From: Paraburkholderia bryophila
Lineage (GTDB): Bacteria; Pseudomonadota; Gammaproteobacteria; Burkholderiales; Burkholderiaceae
Direction of reading: 5' to 3'
Assembly: GCF_013409255.1 (NCBI RefSeq)
Contig: NZ_JACCAS010000001.1
Location: 1,178,001-1,242,000 of the forward strand
Length of the DNA: 64,000 nt
Positions 48,195 through 56,955 of the stretch are shown here, piece after piece; positions within the stretch are counted from its first letter, which is position 1, and each line of letters starts with the position of its first letter. The notes beneath the pieces are model-generated. The model saw nothing but the letters and a program-made list of their open reading frames with translations, was not told where the DNA came from and made no database searches. A program made the position numbers and the translations under genes.

Positions 48195-49106
48195 ATGAAG
48201 ATCGACGAAATCGACGCCTACGTCACCGTGATTCGCTGTCAGTCGCTGCAACAGGCGGCACTCGCGCTCGGCCTCACGCAACCGGCCATCACACGTCGCC
48301 TGCAGAATTTCGAAGAAGCGCTCGGCGTCGAACTGCTCGACCGCAACACGCGGCCATTGAAGGCGACCGCCGCGGGTCGCGTGGTCTACGAACAATGCCG
48401 CGTGATCCAGCGCGAACTCGACGTGCTGCGCGAGATCGTCGCCAGCGACACGCCGCCGGTCGGCACGCTGCGGCTGGGCGTCGCGCAGACCATTGCCGAT
48501 ATCGCGCTCGGCGAAGCGATACGCGGTTTGAAAGCGGCTTATCCCGACTTGCAGCCGCGCGCATCGACCGGCTGGGGCAGCCAGTTGTTGCAACGACTCG
48601 AACAGGGCGAACTCGACGCCGCCGCGATCCTGTTGCCGGCCAACAAGACCTTCGACGACACGCTCACGGCGCGCTCGCTCGGCCGCGTCAAGCTGGCGGT
48701 GGTCGCGCAAAAAGGCCTGCTGAAAAAGCGCGCGCATACGCTGGCGGAATGCCAGTCGATCGGCTGGGTATTGAATCCGGACGGCTGCGGTTTCCGCGAC
48801 GGCCTGCAACGCACGCTGACGGGTTTGGGGCTGGCGCTGAAGCTCAATCTGGAAACGCTCGGCACCGAGTTGCAATTGCAACTGGTCGCGGACGGCAATG
48901 GACTCGGTCTTGTTCCGTTGCCGCTACTTCAGGCCAGTGCTTACGCCGATAAGCTCGATGTCGTATCGATCAGCGACTTCAAGCCGCTGATCGATATCTG
49001 GCTCGTGCATCCGCGCGTGCTCGGCAAATTGCAGCAACCGGTGGAGCGCTTTGGCGCGGCAGTCGAACGGCAGTTCAAGGAAAACCGAGGGCAACGCGCG
49101 GCCTGA
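48195..49106 (+). CDS. LysR family regulator (CysB/Cbl-like)
   Basis: From the ATG at 48,195 the protein has 303 residues. The N-terminal winged HTH carries ALALGLTQPAITRRLQNFEE, and the rest is a two-lobed effector-binding domain. It is divergent from the SsuA-like binding protein gene, across about 200 bp, and sits between two organosulfur operons, so it likely controls one or both in response to sulfur status. In-frame codons upstream of 48,195 are not LysR-like. Confidence 0.9.
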   Translation: MKIDEIDAYVTVIRCQSLQQAALALGLTQPAITRRLQNFEEALGVELLDRNTRPLKATAAGRVVYEQCRVIQRELDVLREIVASDTPPVGTLRLGVAQTIADIALGEAIRGLKAAYPDLQPRASTGWGSQLLQRLEQGELDAAAILLPANKTFDDTLTARSLGRVKLAVVAQKGLLKKRAHTLAECQSIGWVLNPDGCGFRDGLQRTLTGLGLALKLNLETLGTELQLQLVADGNGLGLVPLPLLQASAYADKLDVVSISDFKPLIDIWLVHPRVLGKLQQPVERFGAAVERQFKENRGQRAA

Positions 49107-49191
49107 GTCGCGCGTGCGGCGCTCAGGCCTGATCGCGCCAACCCGGGCCGAACCAGACCGACGCGGCCAAACGCGGCCAACGTTCTACTGC

Positions 49192-50793
49192 TCAAATCAC
49201 CCGGAACCCATGCGTCCCATCGCGCCCAAGCTGCGCGACGAGACCATACTCCCACTCCAGATACGCATTCATCGCTTCCCGCGCGTTATCGGTGCCTTCA
49301 TACGGCCGCCGGTAACGATCGATACGCGGCGACGCCAGGCGCGCCTCCCCGTTTTCCAGCGGCAAGCCCGCTTCGATCCACGCCGCCGTGCCGCCGCTCA
49401 GCACCTGCACCGGTTTGCCCGTCAACGCCGCCAGCTCGGGCGCGGCAAAACGCGCAAGCGCACTGCTGCCGCACGTCACCACATACCGCTGCGCGGCCGG
49501 CAACTTGTGCAATGCGTCGGCGAGTTGCGAGCGGATCACGAACCACGCGCCCGGGATATGTCGCTTCACATAGTTCGCGCTGGTCGTGAAATCCAGCACG
49601 ACCGTGCCCGGCGTTTGCAACAGCGTGACCAGACCAGCCGGCGTGATTTCATCGGCATCCGGCGGCGTCGGCGCATCGCGTGCGGCAGGCGCCGCGCCTT
49701 TCTCGCCGAGGTCCGCGGCCGTCAGGCCGTCCACCACGTACACCTCGACGTTCATCTGCGCGAGCCAGGACGCCGTCATATTGGCGCGCACGCCGTCGTT
49801 GTCCGCGAGAATCACGCGCGCGCCGCGCACCGGCGCGAACATGTCGGTCTCCTGCACCAGTTGCCCGCCCGGCGCGCTGCGAAAACCGGGCACGTGGCCC
49901 GCTTCGTATTCTTCCGGCGTGCGCACGTCGAAGCGATACACGGTGCGCACCGCTTCGCCGGCCCAGCGCCGCGCTTCGTCGCGCGACGTGCGGCCCACCT
50001 TGGCGCAATCCGCGACCGTGCGCGCGGCATCGGCGGCGGCGAGGCGCAGCTTGTCGTCGGCGATCGGTTCGAAACGTCGCGCGCTGCCGTGCGCGAGCGC
50101 CTGCCCCGCGAGCGTCCAGCCGATCGTGCCGTTGCGCAGCGCCGCGACCGGATTCGGCACGCCCGCATTGATCAGCGACTGCGCGCCGATAATGCTGCGC
50201 GTGCGCCCCGCGCAATTGACGATAATTCGCGTCGCCGGATCGGGCGCGAGCTGGCGCGCGCGCAACACGAGTTCCGCGCCCGGCACGCTGATGCTGCCGG
50301 GAATGTTCATGGTCTGATATTCGTCGAAGCGGCGCGCGTCGAGCACCACCACGTCGGTTTCGTGATCGAGCAGAGCCTGCACCTGCGGCGCCGCCAGCGA
50401 CGGCGTATGCCGCTCGCTCTCCACCAGTTCGCCGAACGCCTTGCTCGGTGCGTTGACGTCCTGGAACAGTTCGCCGCCGGCTGCTTGCCAGCCTTGCAGG
50501 CCGCCTTCGAGTAACGCGACATCGGTATAGCCCAACTCGCGGAAACGCAGCGCGGCGCGTTCGGCGAGTCCTTCGCCCGAATCGAACACGACGATCGGCA
50601 CCGCGCGACGCGGCAAGCGGACCGGCGCATCGAGTTCGAGTCGCGACAGCGGCAAATTAGCGGCAAACAGCGGATGACTACGCGCGTGCGGATCTTCCTC
50701 GCGCACGTCGACGAGCGCGATTTCCTCGCGATCGAGCAATGTGCGGCGCACGTCGTCGAATGATCGGGTACGAAAGTTTGTAACGACACTCAT
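49192..50793 (-). CDS. Four-domain rhodanese-like sulfurtransferase
   Basis: The 533-residue protein contains four rhodanese-like domains (about 10-115, 130-235, 265-365 and 385-500). Only two keep the active-site Cys: C194 in NCAGRTRS (domain 2) and C441 in TCGSSALAR (domain 4). Domain 1 has DSGEG and domain 3 has DNDGV at the same place, so they are probably structural. There is no signal peptide. It overlaps the cysteine dioxygenase-like gene by four bases, implying translational coupling and joint handling of sulfane sulfur from thiol catabolism. Confidence 0.92.
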   Translation of the reverse strand: MSVVTNFRTRSFDDVRRTLLDREEIALVDVREEDPHARSHPLFAANLPLSRLELDAPVRLPRRAVPIVVFDSGEGLAERAALRFRELGYTDVALLEGGLQGWQAAGGELFQDVNAPSKAFGELVESERHTPSLAAPQVQALLDHETDVVVLDARRFDEYQTMNIPGSISVPGAELVLRARQLAPDPATRIIVNCAGRTRSIIGAQSLINAGVPNPVAALRNGTIGWTLAGQALAHGSARRFEPIADDKLRLAAADAARTVADCAKVGRTSRDEARRWAGEAVRTVYRFDVRTPEEYEAGHVPGFRSAPGGQLVQETDMFAPVRGARVILADNDGVRANMTASWLAQMNVEVYVVDGLTAADLGEKGAAPAARDAPTPPDADEITPAGLVTLLQTPGTVVLDFTTSANYVKRHIPGAWFVIRSQLADALHKLPAAQRYVVTCGSSALARFAAPELAALTGKPVQVLSGGTAAWIEAGLPLENGEARLASPRIDRYRRPYEGTDNAREAMNAYLEWEYGLVAQLGRDGTHGFRVI

Positions 50794-51398
50794 GAGATCG
50801 AAGACTCCTTCGAGACATTCCAGATATTCGGTAACACGTCGTTCGAGTAGCCGGAGATGAACGCTTTGCGGCCGCCGCCGGCCGGATAAACCGAACGGCT
50901 CACCGCGCCGATATTTGCACCGTACACGTGAATGCTGATCGACGTACGGTCACCAAAAGCATTGCTCACGCGATGGATGTCGCCAATGCCCGGCGAGACC
51001 GCATCCACGTCCCCGCGATCGAGGCGTTTGGCCGCGCCCTGCTCCTGCAGCGCGCCATCCGGCGCGATGCGATAAGTCTGTGCAATTTCCGCGCCACGCA
51101 GCACGCCGATCAGCCCCCACACGGTGTGATCGTGCACCGGCGTCGCCTGCCCCGGCCCCCATACAAAACTGACGATTGAAAAGCGTTGCCGCGAGTCCGC
51201 GTGCAACAGGAACTGCTGATAACGCTCGGGATCGGGCTGCGCGAATGCGTCGGGCAGCCAGTCGTCGTGGGCAATCAGTTCGCGCAATGCGGCGCCGCCG
51301 GCGTCGAGCAGGTGCGCTTCGGGCGCGGCTGCGTCGACCAGCGACGCGATCCGGCCGACGAACGCGCGCAGGCGGTCCGGCCTCAGGGCTTGGGTCAT
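50790..51398 (-). CDS. Cysteine dioxygenase-like thiol dioxygenase
   Basis: The 202-residue cupin protein has the iron triad of the cysteine dioxygenase family: H89 and H91 in PVHDHTVWG and H142 in GDIHRVSN. It should oxidise a small thiol (cysteine or 3-mercaptopropionate) to its sulfinic acid with O2. The substrate-defining residues cannot be read reliably by eye. It is placed between an SsuA-like binding protein gene and the rhodanese gene, whose start overlaps its stop. Confidence 0.9.
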   Translation of the reverse strand: MTQALRPDRLRAFVGRIASLVDAAAPEAHLLDAGGAALRELIAHDDWLPDAFAQPDPERYQQFLLHADSRQRFSIVSFVWGPGQATPVHDHTVWGLIGVLRGAEIAQTYRIAPDGALQEQGAAKRLDRGDVDAVSPGIGDIHRVSNAFGDRTSISIHVYGANIGAVSRSVYPAGGGRKAFISGYSNDVLPNIWNVSKESSIS

Positions 51399-51431
51399 CG
51401 AATGATCGGAGGATAGGTGGGCGTAAGCCGC

Positions 51432-52493
51432 TCACGCACCGTGAGCGAGCGCGGCGTTGAAGGTGTCGGTCCACAGCGGTGCGACATCGACATGACGGTC
51501 GATCACCCCGGCGCGCGCGAACGTGTCCGCCACCTGCTGCTCGCTGGCGATATCCGCCGCCGTCGTGCCGGCAATGCGGCGCAGCTGGCTCTGGTTGCGA
51601 TACAGCGACACGATCGCTTCTTCCGGCACCCGCAGTTCGGCGGACAGCACTTTGGCGTACGCGTCCTGATGCTGGCCGAACCACGTGCAGGCGCGTTGCA
51701 GCCGTACCAGCAAGTCCGCCGACGCGGCGCGCCGCAGTGGCTCGGTGAGTGTCGCGGGATGCCCGTAATACAGGTAATTGCCGGACAGGTAGCCGTTCGC
51801 GTTCTTCAGCACGCGCGCGCCCGAGCGCGAGATCGCGAGCGGCACGTTGTAGCCGTAGATCGCCCAGGCGTCGAGCGAGCCGGCGTTGAAGGCGGCGAAA
51901 CCGTCGCGCGGCGCAAGCGAGGTTGCCTGAATGTCGTTGAACGACAGCCCGGCTTCTTCGAGCATCCGCAGCAGGTAGTAGTGGGTGGTGGTCGCGCGCA
52001 GATAGCCGACGCGCTTGCCCTTCAGATCGGCAATCGAACGGATCGTCGAGCCCTTCGGCACCAGCACGACCTGGTTGTTCACGTCGTCCTTGTAGACGGC
52101 GATCACGCGGACCTGGGCGTTCTGCAGACGCGCGAAGATCGGTGGGATTTCGCTGCCCGAGGCGATGTCGAGCGCGCCGCCGTTCATCGCTTCGACCATG
52201 GCGTTGCCCGACTGGAATTCGGCCCAGTCGATCGTGTAGGGCGTATCGGCGAGGCCGGCGGTTTTCAGCAAGGTGGCGTCGCCGCCTTTGTAGGTCGCGA
52301 CACGCAGGCGCACTTTGCTCAGATCGAGGTGCTGCGCGGTGGGGTCGGCGGTGCTTTGATTTGTCGCGGGCGTCGCGCCCGAGGCGGCGGCCGACATCAG
52401 GCCGCCGCTTGCGCCAAGCCAGGTAACGGCGGGCAGCGCGGCCACCAGCCGGCGACGCCGGGGCGAAACCGGCGTATCGAAACGCTGAGTCAT
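51432..52493 (-). CDS. SsuA-like substrate-binding protein with Tat-type signal
   Basis: The 353-residue protein begins with a probable twin-arginine signal: SPRRRRLVAALPAVTWLGAS followed by Ala-rich cleavage region. The mature part (VRLRVATYKGGDATLLKTAG, GNAMVEAMNGGALDIASGSE) matches aliphatic sulfonate/taurine binding proteins. It differs clearly from the Sec-exported paralogue at 47,025-47,996. It is 33 bp before the dioxygenase gene and 47 bp after the aldolase gene, so it is part of the same minus-strand operon. Confidence 0.87.
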   Translation of the reverse strand: MTQRFDTPVSPRRRRLVAALPAVTWLGASGGLMSAAASGATPATNQSTADPTAQHLDLSKVRLRVATYKGGDATLLKTAGLADTPYTIDWAEFQSGNAMVEAMNGGALDIASGSEIPPIFARLQNAQVRVIAVYKDDVNNQVVLVPKGSTIRSIADLKGKRVGYLRATTTHYYLLRMLEEAGLSFNDIQATSLAPRDGFAAFNAGSLDAWAIYGYNVPLAISRSGARVLKNANGYLSGNYLYYGHPATLTEPLRRAASADLLVRLQRACTWFGQHQDAYAKVLSAELRVPEEAIVSLYRNQSQLRRIAGTTAADIASEQQVADTFARAGVIDRHVDVAPLWTDTFNAALAHGA

Positions 52494-52540
52494 TTTGGGG
52501 TGTTCCGTGGGGGGTGCTTTTGGCGTTTGGCGTTTGGCGT

Positions 52541-53371
52541 TCAGGTCAGCACGTCGGGCTCAGCTTCCACCAGCCCGGCCAGCAGGCTCTCGAAAGCGAA
52601 CAGCGCGCCGCCAGGACGGCCCACCTGTTCGTGCGTGAGCGTGGCAATGTCGTGCGGGATGGCTTGCGGCGTACCGGCGGCTTCGGCCAGCAGTTGCGCA
52701 TGGCACGCGTTGTCCAGTCCGATATACCACCACGCCGCCGCTTCCACGCTCGGGCCCGCGGTCAGGATGCCGTGATTCTTCAGAATCACCGCCTTGCGCT
52801 CGCCGAGCGCCGCCGCGATGCGCGCGCCTTCGTCGGTATCGAGCACGACGCCGCGGAAATCGTCGAACAGCGCGTGATCCTGGTAGAACGCGCATGAGTC
52901 CTGGGTAAGCGGATCGAGCGTGCGGCCGAGCGTCGACCACGCTTTGCCATAGAGCGAATGCGTGTGGGCCGCCGCGATCACGTCGGGACGCGCTTCGTGA
53001 ATCGCCGCGTGGATCGCGAACGCGGCCTGATTCAGCGGACCTTCGCCGACCACGATCTCACCGTCGGCATTCACCAGCAGCAGATCGGAAACGCGGATGC
53101 GGCTGAAATGCTTGCCGAACGGATTGACCCAGAAGTGATCGGGCCACTCCGGGTCGCGCGCGGTGATATGGCCGGCGAGACCCTGATCGAAGCCGTAGCG
53201 CGCAAACAGACGAAACGCGACGGCGAGGCGTTCTTGCCGATGGCGGCGTTCCGCCGCGATGCTGTCGCGCGGCGGAATGTCGTCGAACCAGAATTTGCGC
53301 AGCGGCGCGTGGCGTTCGAGCGTGCCGCCGGTGGTGATACCGGCGGCGGTAGAGAGAGAAAGGTCAGTCAT
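52541..53371 (-). CDS. Class II aldolase/adducin family protein
   Basis: The 276-residue protein has the class II aldolase fold with zinc-ligand motifs AAHTHSLYG and a later KNHGILTAG block, plus the family segment VNPFGKHFSRIRVSDLLLVN. Members cleave or epimerise phosphorylated sugars or decarboxylate small acids. In this operon, between a luciferase-like monooxygenase and a sulfonate binding protein, a role in breaking down the carbon skeleton left after desulfonation is possible but unproven. Confidence 0.88.
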   Translation of the reverse strand: MTDLSLSTAAGITTGGTLERHAPLRKFWFDDIPPRDSIAAERRHRQERLAVAFRLFARYGFDQGLAGHITARDPEWPDHFWVNPFGKHFSRIRVSDLLLVNADGEIVVGEGPLNQAAFAIHAAIHEARPDVIAAAHTHSLYGKAWSTLGRTLDPLTQDSCAFYQDHALFDDFRGVVLDTDEGARIAAALGERKAVILKNHGILTAGPSVEAAAWWYIGLDNACHAQLLAEAAGTPQAIPHDIATLTHEQVGRPGGALFAFESLLAGLVEAEPDVLT

Positions 53372-53382
53372 CGCGTTTCCGT

Positions 53383-54462
53383 TCAGGCCGCCACGCGTTC
53401 AACACGCGCAATGCGCTCACGGGTCGCGGGAATCAGCTCACGGCCGTAAGCGATCGCGTCTTCGAGCGGATCGAAACCGCGCACGAGGAACGTCGTGACA
53501 CCCAGCGCGTAGTACTCGGCAAGCGTGTCCGCGACCTGCTCCGGCGTGCCGACGAGCGCGGTCGAATTCGAGCGACCGCCGATTTCCTTCGCGACACCGG
53601 TCCACAAACGCTCGTCGACGCGGTCCGACTCCCCCGACGCCGCAAGCAGACGCCGCGCGCCTTCGCTCTGCGCCGGGCCGCCGACCCCAAGCCCCTGCGC
53701 CGCGCGCAGCCGCCGGGTTTCATCGAGGATGTGCTCAGCGCGCTCCCATGCCGCGCTTTCCGTGGCCGCGAGAATTGGCCGGAACGACACCGAGAAGCGC
53801 ACCGTGCGGCCATGCTTCGCCGCTTCGGCGCGCACGCGCGTCACCTGTTCCCGCACCTGCGCCTTCGATTCGCCCCACAGCGCGTAGACATCCGCGTGAC
53901 GGCCGGCGATTTCGAGCGCCGGCGCCGACGCGCCGCCGAAATACACCGGAATATGCGGCTGCTGCAGCGGCCTCACTTCGGAGAAGCCCTGTTCGAAGCG
54001 GTAGTACTTGCCGTGATGATCGAAAGGTTTCGCTTCGGTCCACACGCGACGCAGGATCTGCAGATATTCGTCGGTGCGCGCATAGCGTTCGTCGTGCGAC
54101 AGAAAATCGCCGTCACGGCGCTGCTCGGTATCGTCGCCGCCGGAAATGATGTGCACCGCGAGGCGGCCGCGCGAATAGTGGTCGAGCGTCGCGAGTTGAC
54201 GCGCGGCCAGCGTCGGCGCGACGAAACCCGGCCGGTGCGCGAGCATGAAGTGCACGTTGCGGGTCACGCTCGCCGCGTGCGAGATGGTCAGCAGCGCGTC
54301 GGGACTCGTCGACTGATGCGGCACGAGGATCCGGTCGAAACCCGCGTCTTCATGAGCGCGGGCAAATTGCTCGACGTACGCGACGTCGATCACGGGACCT
54401 TCCGCTGCGTGCGTTTCAGACACCTTGCGGGTCTGGATCATGCCGATGAATTCGATGGACAC
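53383..54462 (-). CDS. Luciferase-like flavin monooxygenase (SsuD-like)
   Basis: The 359-residue protein belongs to bacterial luciferase-like FMNH2-dependent monooxygenases. It resembles alkanesulfonate monooxygenases, with DRILVPHQSTSPDALL, the RLAVHIISGGDD segment and SHDERYARTDEYLQIL. The start is a GTG at 54,462 with gggag eight bases upstream; an ATG six codons in is less likely. It is the first gene of the minus-strand operon SsuD-like, aldolase, binding protein, dioxygenase, rhodanese. The likely role is oxygenolytic desulfonation with reduced flavin from elsewhere. Confidence 0.92.
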   Translation of the reverse strand: MSIEFIGMIQTRKVSETHAAEGPVIDVAYVEQFARAHEDAGFDRILVPHQSTSPDALLTISHAASVTRNVHFMLAHRPGFVAPTLAARQLATLDHYSRGRLAVHIISGGDDTEQRRDGDFLSHDERYARTDEYLQILRRVWTEAKPFDHHGKYYRFEQGFSEVRPLQQPHIPVYFGGASAPALEIAGRHADVYALWGESKAQVREQVTRVRAEAAKHGRTVRFSVSFRPILAATESAAWERAEHILDETRRLRAAQGLGVGGPAQSEGARRLLAASGESDRVDERLWTGVAKEIGGRSNSTALVGTPEQVADTLAEYYALGVTTFLVRGFDPLEDAIAYGRELIPATRERIARVERVAA

Positions 54463-54768
54463 GTGGAGGGCTCCCGGAATGGTGTCTGCCCGGCTGGGCG
54501 GTGGCGCGAAGCGCCGGATGCATAGGTGGGGTCAAAGAGTTCAGGGGGTTTAAGGTAGCAGCGCGACATGCGCTTGTTAAATATTGATCGGCCATATCTA
54601 TATCGGGTTTGCATGTAACGGGTGGTGAGGTTCGAGTCCCCTCCCCGGTCGTTGAGCGCAAACACCCCTCCACTAACGTGGGCATCCGCGCACCGTCAGC
54701 AGAAAACCGGAACCTTTGCGAGAATGCCCCATCGCGCGAAAGCGCCGGAAACCGCAAACCAACAGACA
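54463..54768. other. Divergent spacer between two monooxygenase genes
   Basis: About 306 bp. An AT-rich patch (54,575-54,610) probably holds the promoters of both divergent genes. A ggttcgagtccc block at 54,630-54,641 looks like part of a tRNA but no cloverleaf can be formed. Confidence 0.4.
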
Positions 54769-55764
54769 ATGATCCCCTTCTCGGTCCTCGACCTCTCGCC
54801 GGTCATCGCAGGCGCCACGCCCGCGGATGCCTTCAGAAACACGCTCGACCTCGCGCAGCACGCGGAAAAATGGAACTACCGCCGCTTCTGGCTCGCGGAA
54901 CATCACAACATGACCGGGATCGCCAGCGCGGCGACGTCGGTGGTGATCGGCTATGTCGCCGGCGGCACGAAGACGATCCGCGTCGGTTCCGGCGGCGTGA
55001 TGCTGCCGAACCATGCGCCGCTCGTGATCGCCGAACAGTTCGGCACGCTGGCGTCGCTCTATCCTGACCGTATCGACCTCGGTCTCGGCCGCGCACCGGG
55101 CACCGATCAGAGCACCGCCCGCGCATTGCGCCGCGATATGCAGAACAGCGCCGATTCGTTCCCCGACGACGTGGTCGAGTTGCAGCGCTATTTTGCCGAC
55201 GCGGTGCCCGGGCAGCGCATTCAGGCAGTGCCAGGCGCAGGGCTGCACGTGCCGCTGTGGCTGCTCGGCTCGTCGCTGTTCAGCGCGCAGTTGGCTGCGT
55301 CGCTCGGTTTGCCGTTCGCGTTCGCGTCGCATTTCGCGCCCGACTACATGCTCACCGCGCTGCAGATGTATCGCGCGCAATTCCGGCCGTCGGCCACGCT
55401 CGACAAACCGCATGCGATGGTCGGCGTGAATCTGTTCGCCGCCGATAGCAACGACGAAGCGCAGCGTCTGTTCACGTCGCTGCAGCAGCAGTTCATCAAC
55501 TTGCGACGCGGCACGCCTGGGCAGTTGCAGCCGCCGGTCGACCGGCTCCAGGCGTCGGAGATGGAGCTGAATAACGTCGCGCACTCGCTCGCGTGTACGG
55601 TGATTGGCGATCGCGACGCGGTGCGCGAAGGGTTGAAGTCGGTAATCGCTCAGACCGGCGCGGACGAGTTGATGCTCACCGCACAGATTTACGATCACGC
55701 GGCGCGGTTGCGCTCGTTCGAGATCGGCGCGCAAATACGCGACGAGTTGGCAGCCGGCGAGTGA
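54769..55764 (+). CDS. Luciferase-like monooxygenase (MsnO8 family)
   Basis: From the ATG at 54,769 the protein has 331 residues and starts [20 protein letters not shown], the typical N-terminus of MsnO8-type luciferase-like oxidoreductases. Family blocks [18 protein letters not shown] and [16 protein letters not shown] are intact. Earlier in-frame starts (GTG 54,622, ATG 54,724) add non-conserved sequence. It is divergent from the SsuD-like operon and ends at a strong terminator. The substrate is unknown; the neighbourhood suggests a sulfur compound. Confidence 0.9.
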   Translation: MIPFSVLDLSPVIAGATPADAFRNTLDLAQHAEKWNYRRFWLAEHHNMTGIASAATSVVIGYVAGGTKTIRVGSGGVMLPNHAPLVIAEQFGTLASLYPDRIDLGLGRAPGTDQSTARALRRDMQNSADSFPDDVVELQRYFADAVPGQRIQAVPGAGLHVPLWLLGSSLFSAQLAASLGLPFAFASHFAPDYMLTALQMYRAQFRPSATLDKPHAMVGVNLFAADSNDEAQRLFTSLQQQFINLRRGTPGQLQPPVDRLQASEMELNNVAHSLACTVIGDRDAVREGLKSVIAQTGADELMLTAQIYDHAARLRSFEIGAQIRDELAAGE

Positions 55765-55782
55765 TCGCGGCGGCGTGAGATG

Positions 55783-55814
55783 AAAAAAGGGAGGCCAGGT
55801 GGCCTCCCTTTTTT
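55783..55814. terminator. Bidirectional intrinsic terminator
   Basis: A perfect 14-bp stem (aaaaaagggaggcc / ggcctccctttttt) with the loop aggt lies between the convergent monooxygenase and LysR genes; T runs are present on both strands. Confidence 0.92.
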
Positions 55815-55840
55815 CATTGCGTTCGCGTTGCCGCTCGTGC

Positions 55841-56794
55841 TCATGTAGCTTGCGCGCGAAGTTCGCTGGCCTGCAATGACTGAATCCGTGCCAGTTGTTT
55901 CTCGAGTTGCTCAACAAACACCTTGAGTCCTTGCGTGCCCGCATGACTCATCGACGTCATCATGCACACGCCCACTGAAAGCGCCGGTTCGAGTTGCCGG
56001 ACGGCAAACGTGTCCGCTGCCGACTGCGCCGTGTATTCGTCGATGATCGTAAAGCCGATGCCGCTCTCGACGAGCGCGCGCGCCAGATAGTAGGTCTTGA
56101 CCTGGATCATCGGCACCCGACCGGCTTCGTCGAAACCGGCCAGCGTCGCGTTGACGATCGAGCCGAGGGGATCCATGGAGTCCAGGCTGATCCACTTCGA
56201 CAAGTCGAGCTCGCGCAAGTGGACCGGCGCCTTCGCGGGCCAGTCGCTACCGGCGCCAAACAGGACGGCCCGCGCCCGGCCGAGTTCTTCGATAGCGATG
56301 CCGGCCATTGCCGCCGGTTCGAACGCGATACCGATGTCGATTTCCTGCGCCAACAGCAGCGCCGACAAGGTCTGCTGGTTTTCGGTGCGAATGTTGATCG
56401 ATACCTCCGGGCAGAGTCGCGTGAAAGCAGCGACGGCGCGCGGCACGAGACTCAAGCCGAGACTCGGAATACAACCGATGCGAAGCATGCCGCCGGGATG
56501 CGAGGCCAGATTACGTGCGAGATGCCTGACACGATCCAGGCTCGCGTGCAGCGTCTTGGTCTCCTGAAACAGCAGCATCGCTTCAGGCGTCGGTTTCAGC
56601 CCGCTGGGCAGCCGTTTGAAAAGCGCCACGCCGAGACTGTGCTCGGCCTGCGCGAGCATCTTGCTCGCCGCCGGTTGCGAAATGTTCAGGAGGCTGGCCG
56701 CGCCTGACAGCGAGCCGGCCTGCATGACAGCGTGAAAGACTTCGATGTGGCGCAAACGCATGGTCGTGGACGAAACAGAGAGAGGCTTCGGCAT
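55841..56794 (-). CDS. LysR family regulator near the D-amino-acid genes
   Basis: The 317-residue protein has a LysR HTH (MRLRHIEVFHAVMQAGSLSG and SLLNISQPAASKMLAQAE) and an effector-binding domain. The HTH pattern is like the NocR/opine-type subgroup. An ATG at 56,761 would start exactly at the conserved MRLRHIEVF; neither start has a strong ribosome site, so the longer form is listed. It is 161 bp downstream of, and co-directional with, the MFS transporter gene, and may control that gene and the divergent dadA-like operon. Confidence 0.88.
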   Translation of the reverse strand: MPKPLSVSSTTMRLRHIEVFHAVMQAGSLSGAASLLNISQPAASKMLAQAEHSLGVALFKRLPSGLKPTPEAMLLFQETKTLHASLDRVRHLARNLASHPGGMLRIGCIPSLGLSLVPRAVAAFTRLCPEVSINIRTENQQTLSALLLAQEIDIGIAFEPAAMAGIAIEELGRARAVLFGAGSDWPAKAPVHLRELDLSKWISLDSMDPLGSIVNATLAGFDEAGRVPMIQVKTYYLARALVESGIGFTIIDEYTAQSAADTFAVRQLEPALSVGVCMMTSMSHAGTQGLKVFVEQLEKQLARIQSLQASELRAQAT

Positions 56795-56955
56795 GTCAGG
56801 CTTCGCGCGGCATCCGGAAGTCGCCGTCGCAAAGCCGCTTTGTTCTGCAACGGCTGCCCGAGCCAGTTTAGCTCAAGCGTCACGCACCACGTCACCGCGA
56901 TTCGTGCCGGACGGATGTCACGGATGTGACGGATGCCGCACGTTGCCGGTCTCGC

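Noticed and set aside
54618..54650. ggttcgagtccc block that looks like a tRNA T-arm
   Set aside because: The flanking bases do not form a T-stem, and no anticodon arm, D-arm or acceptor stem can be drawn around it. It is at most a chance match.
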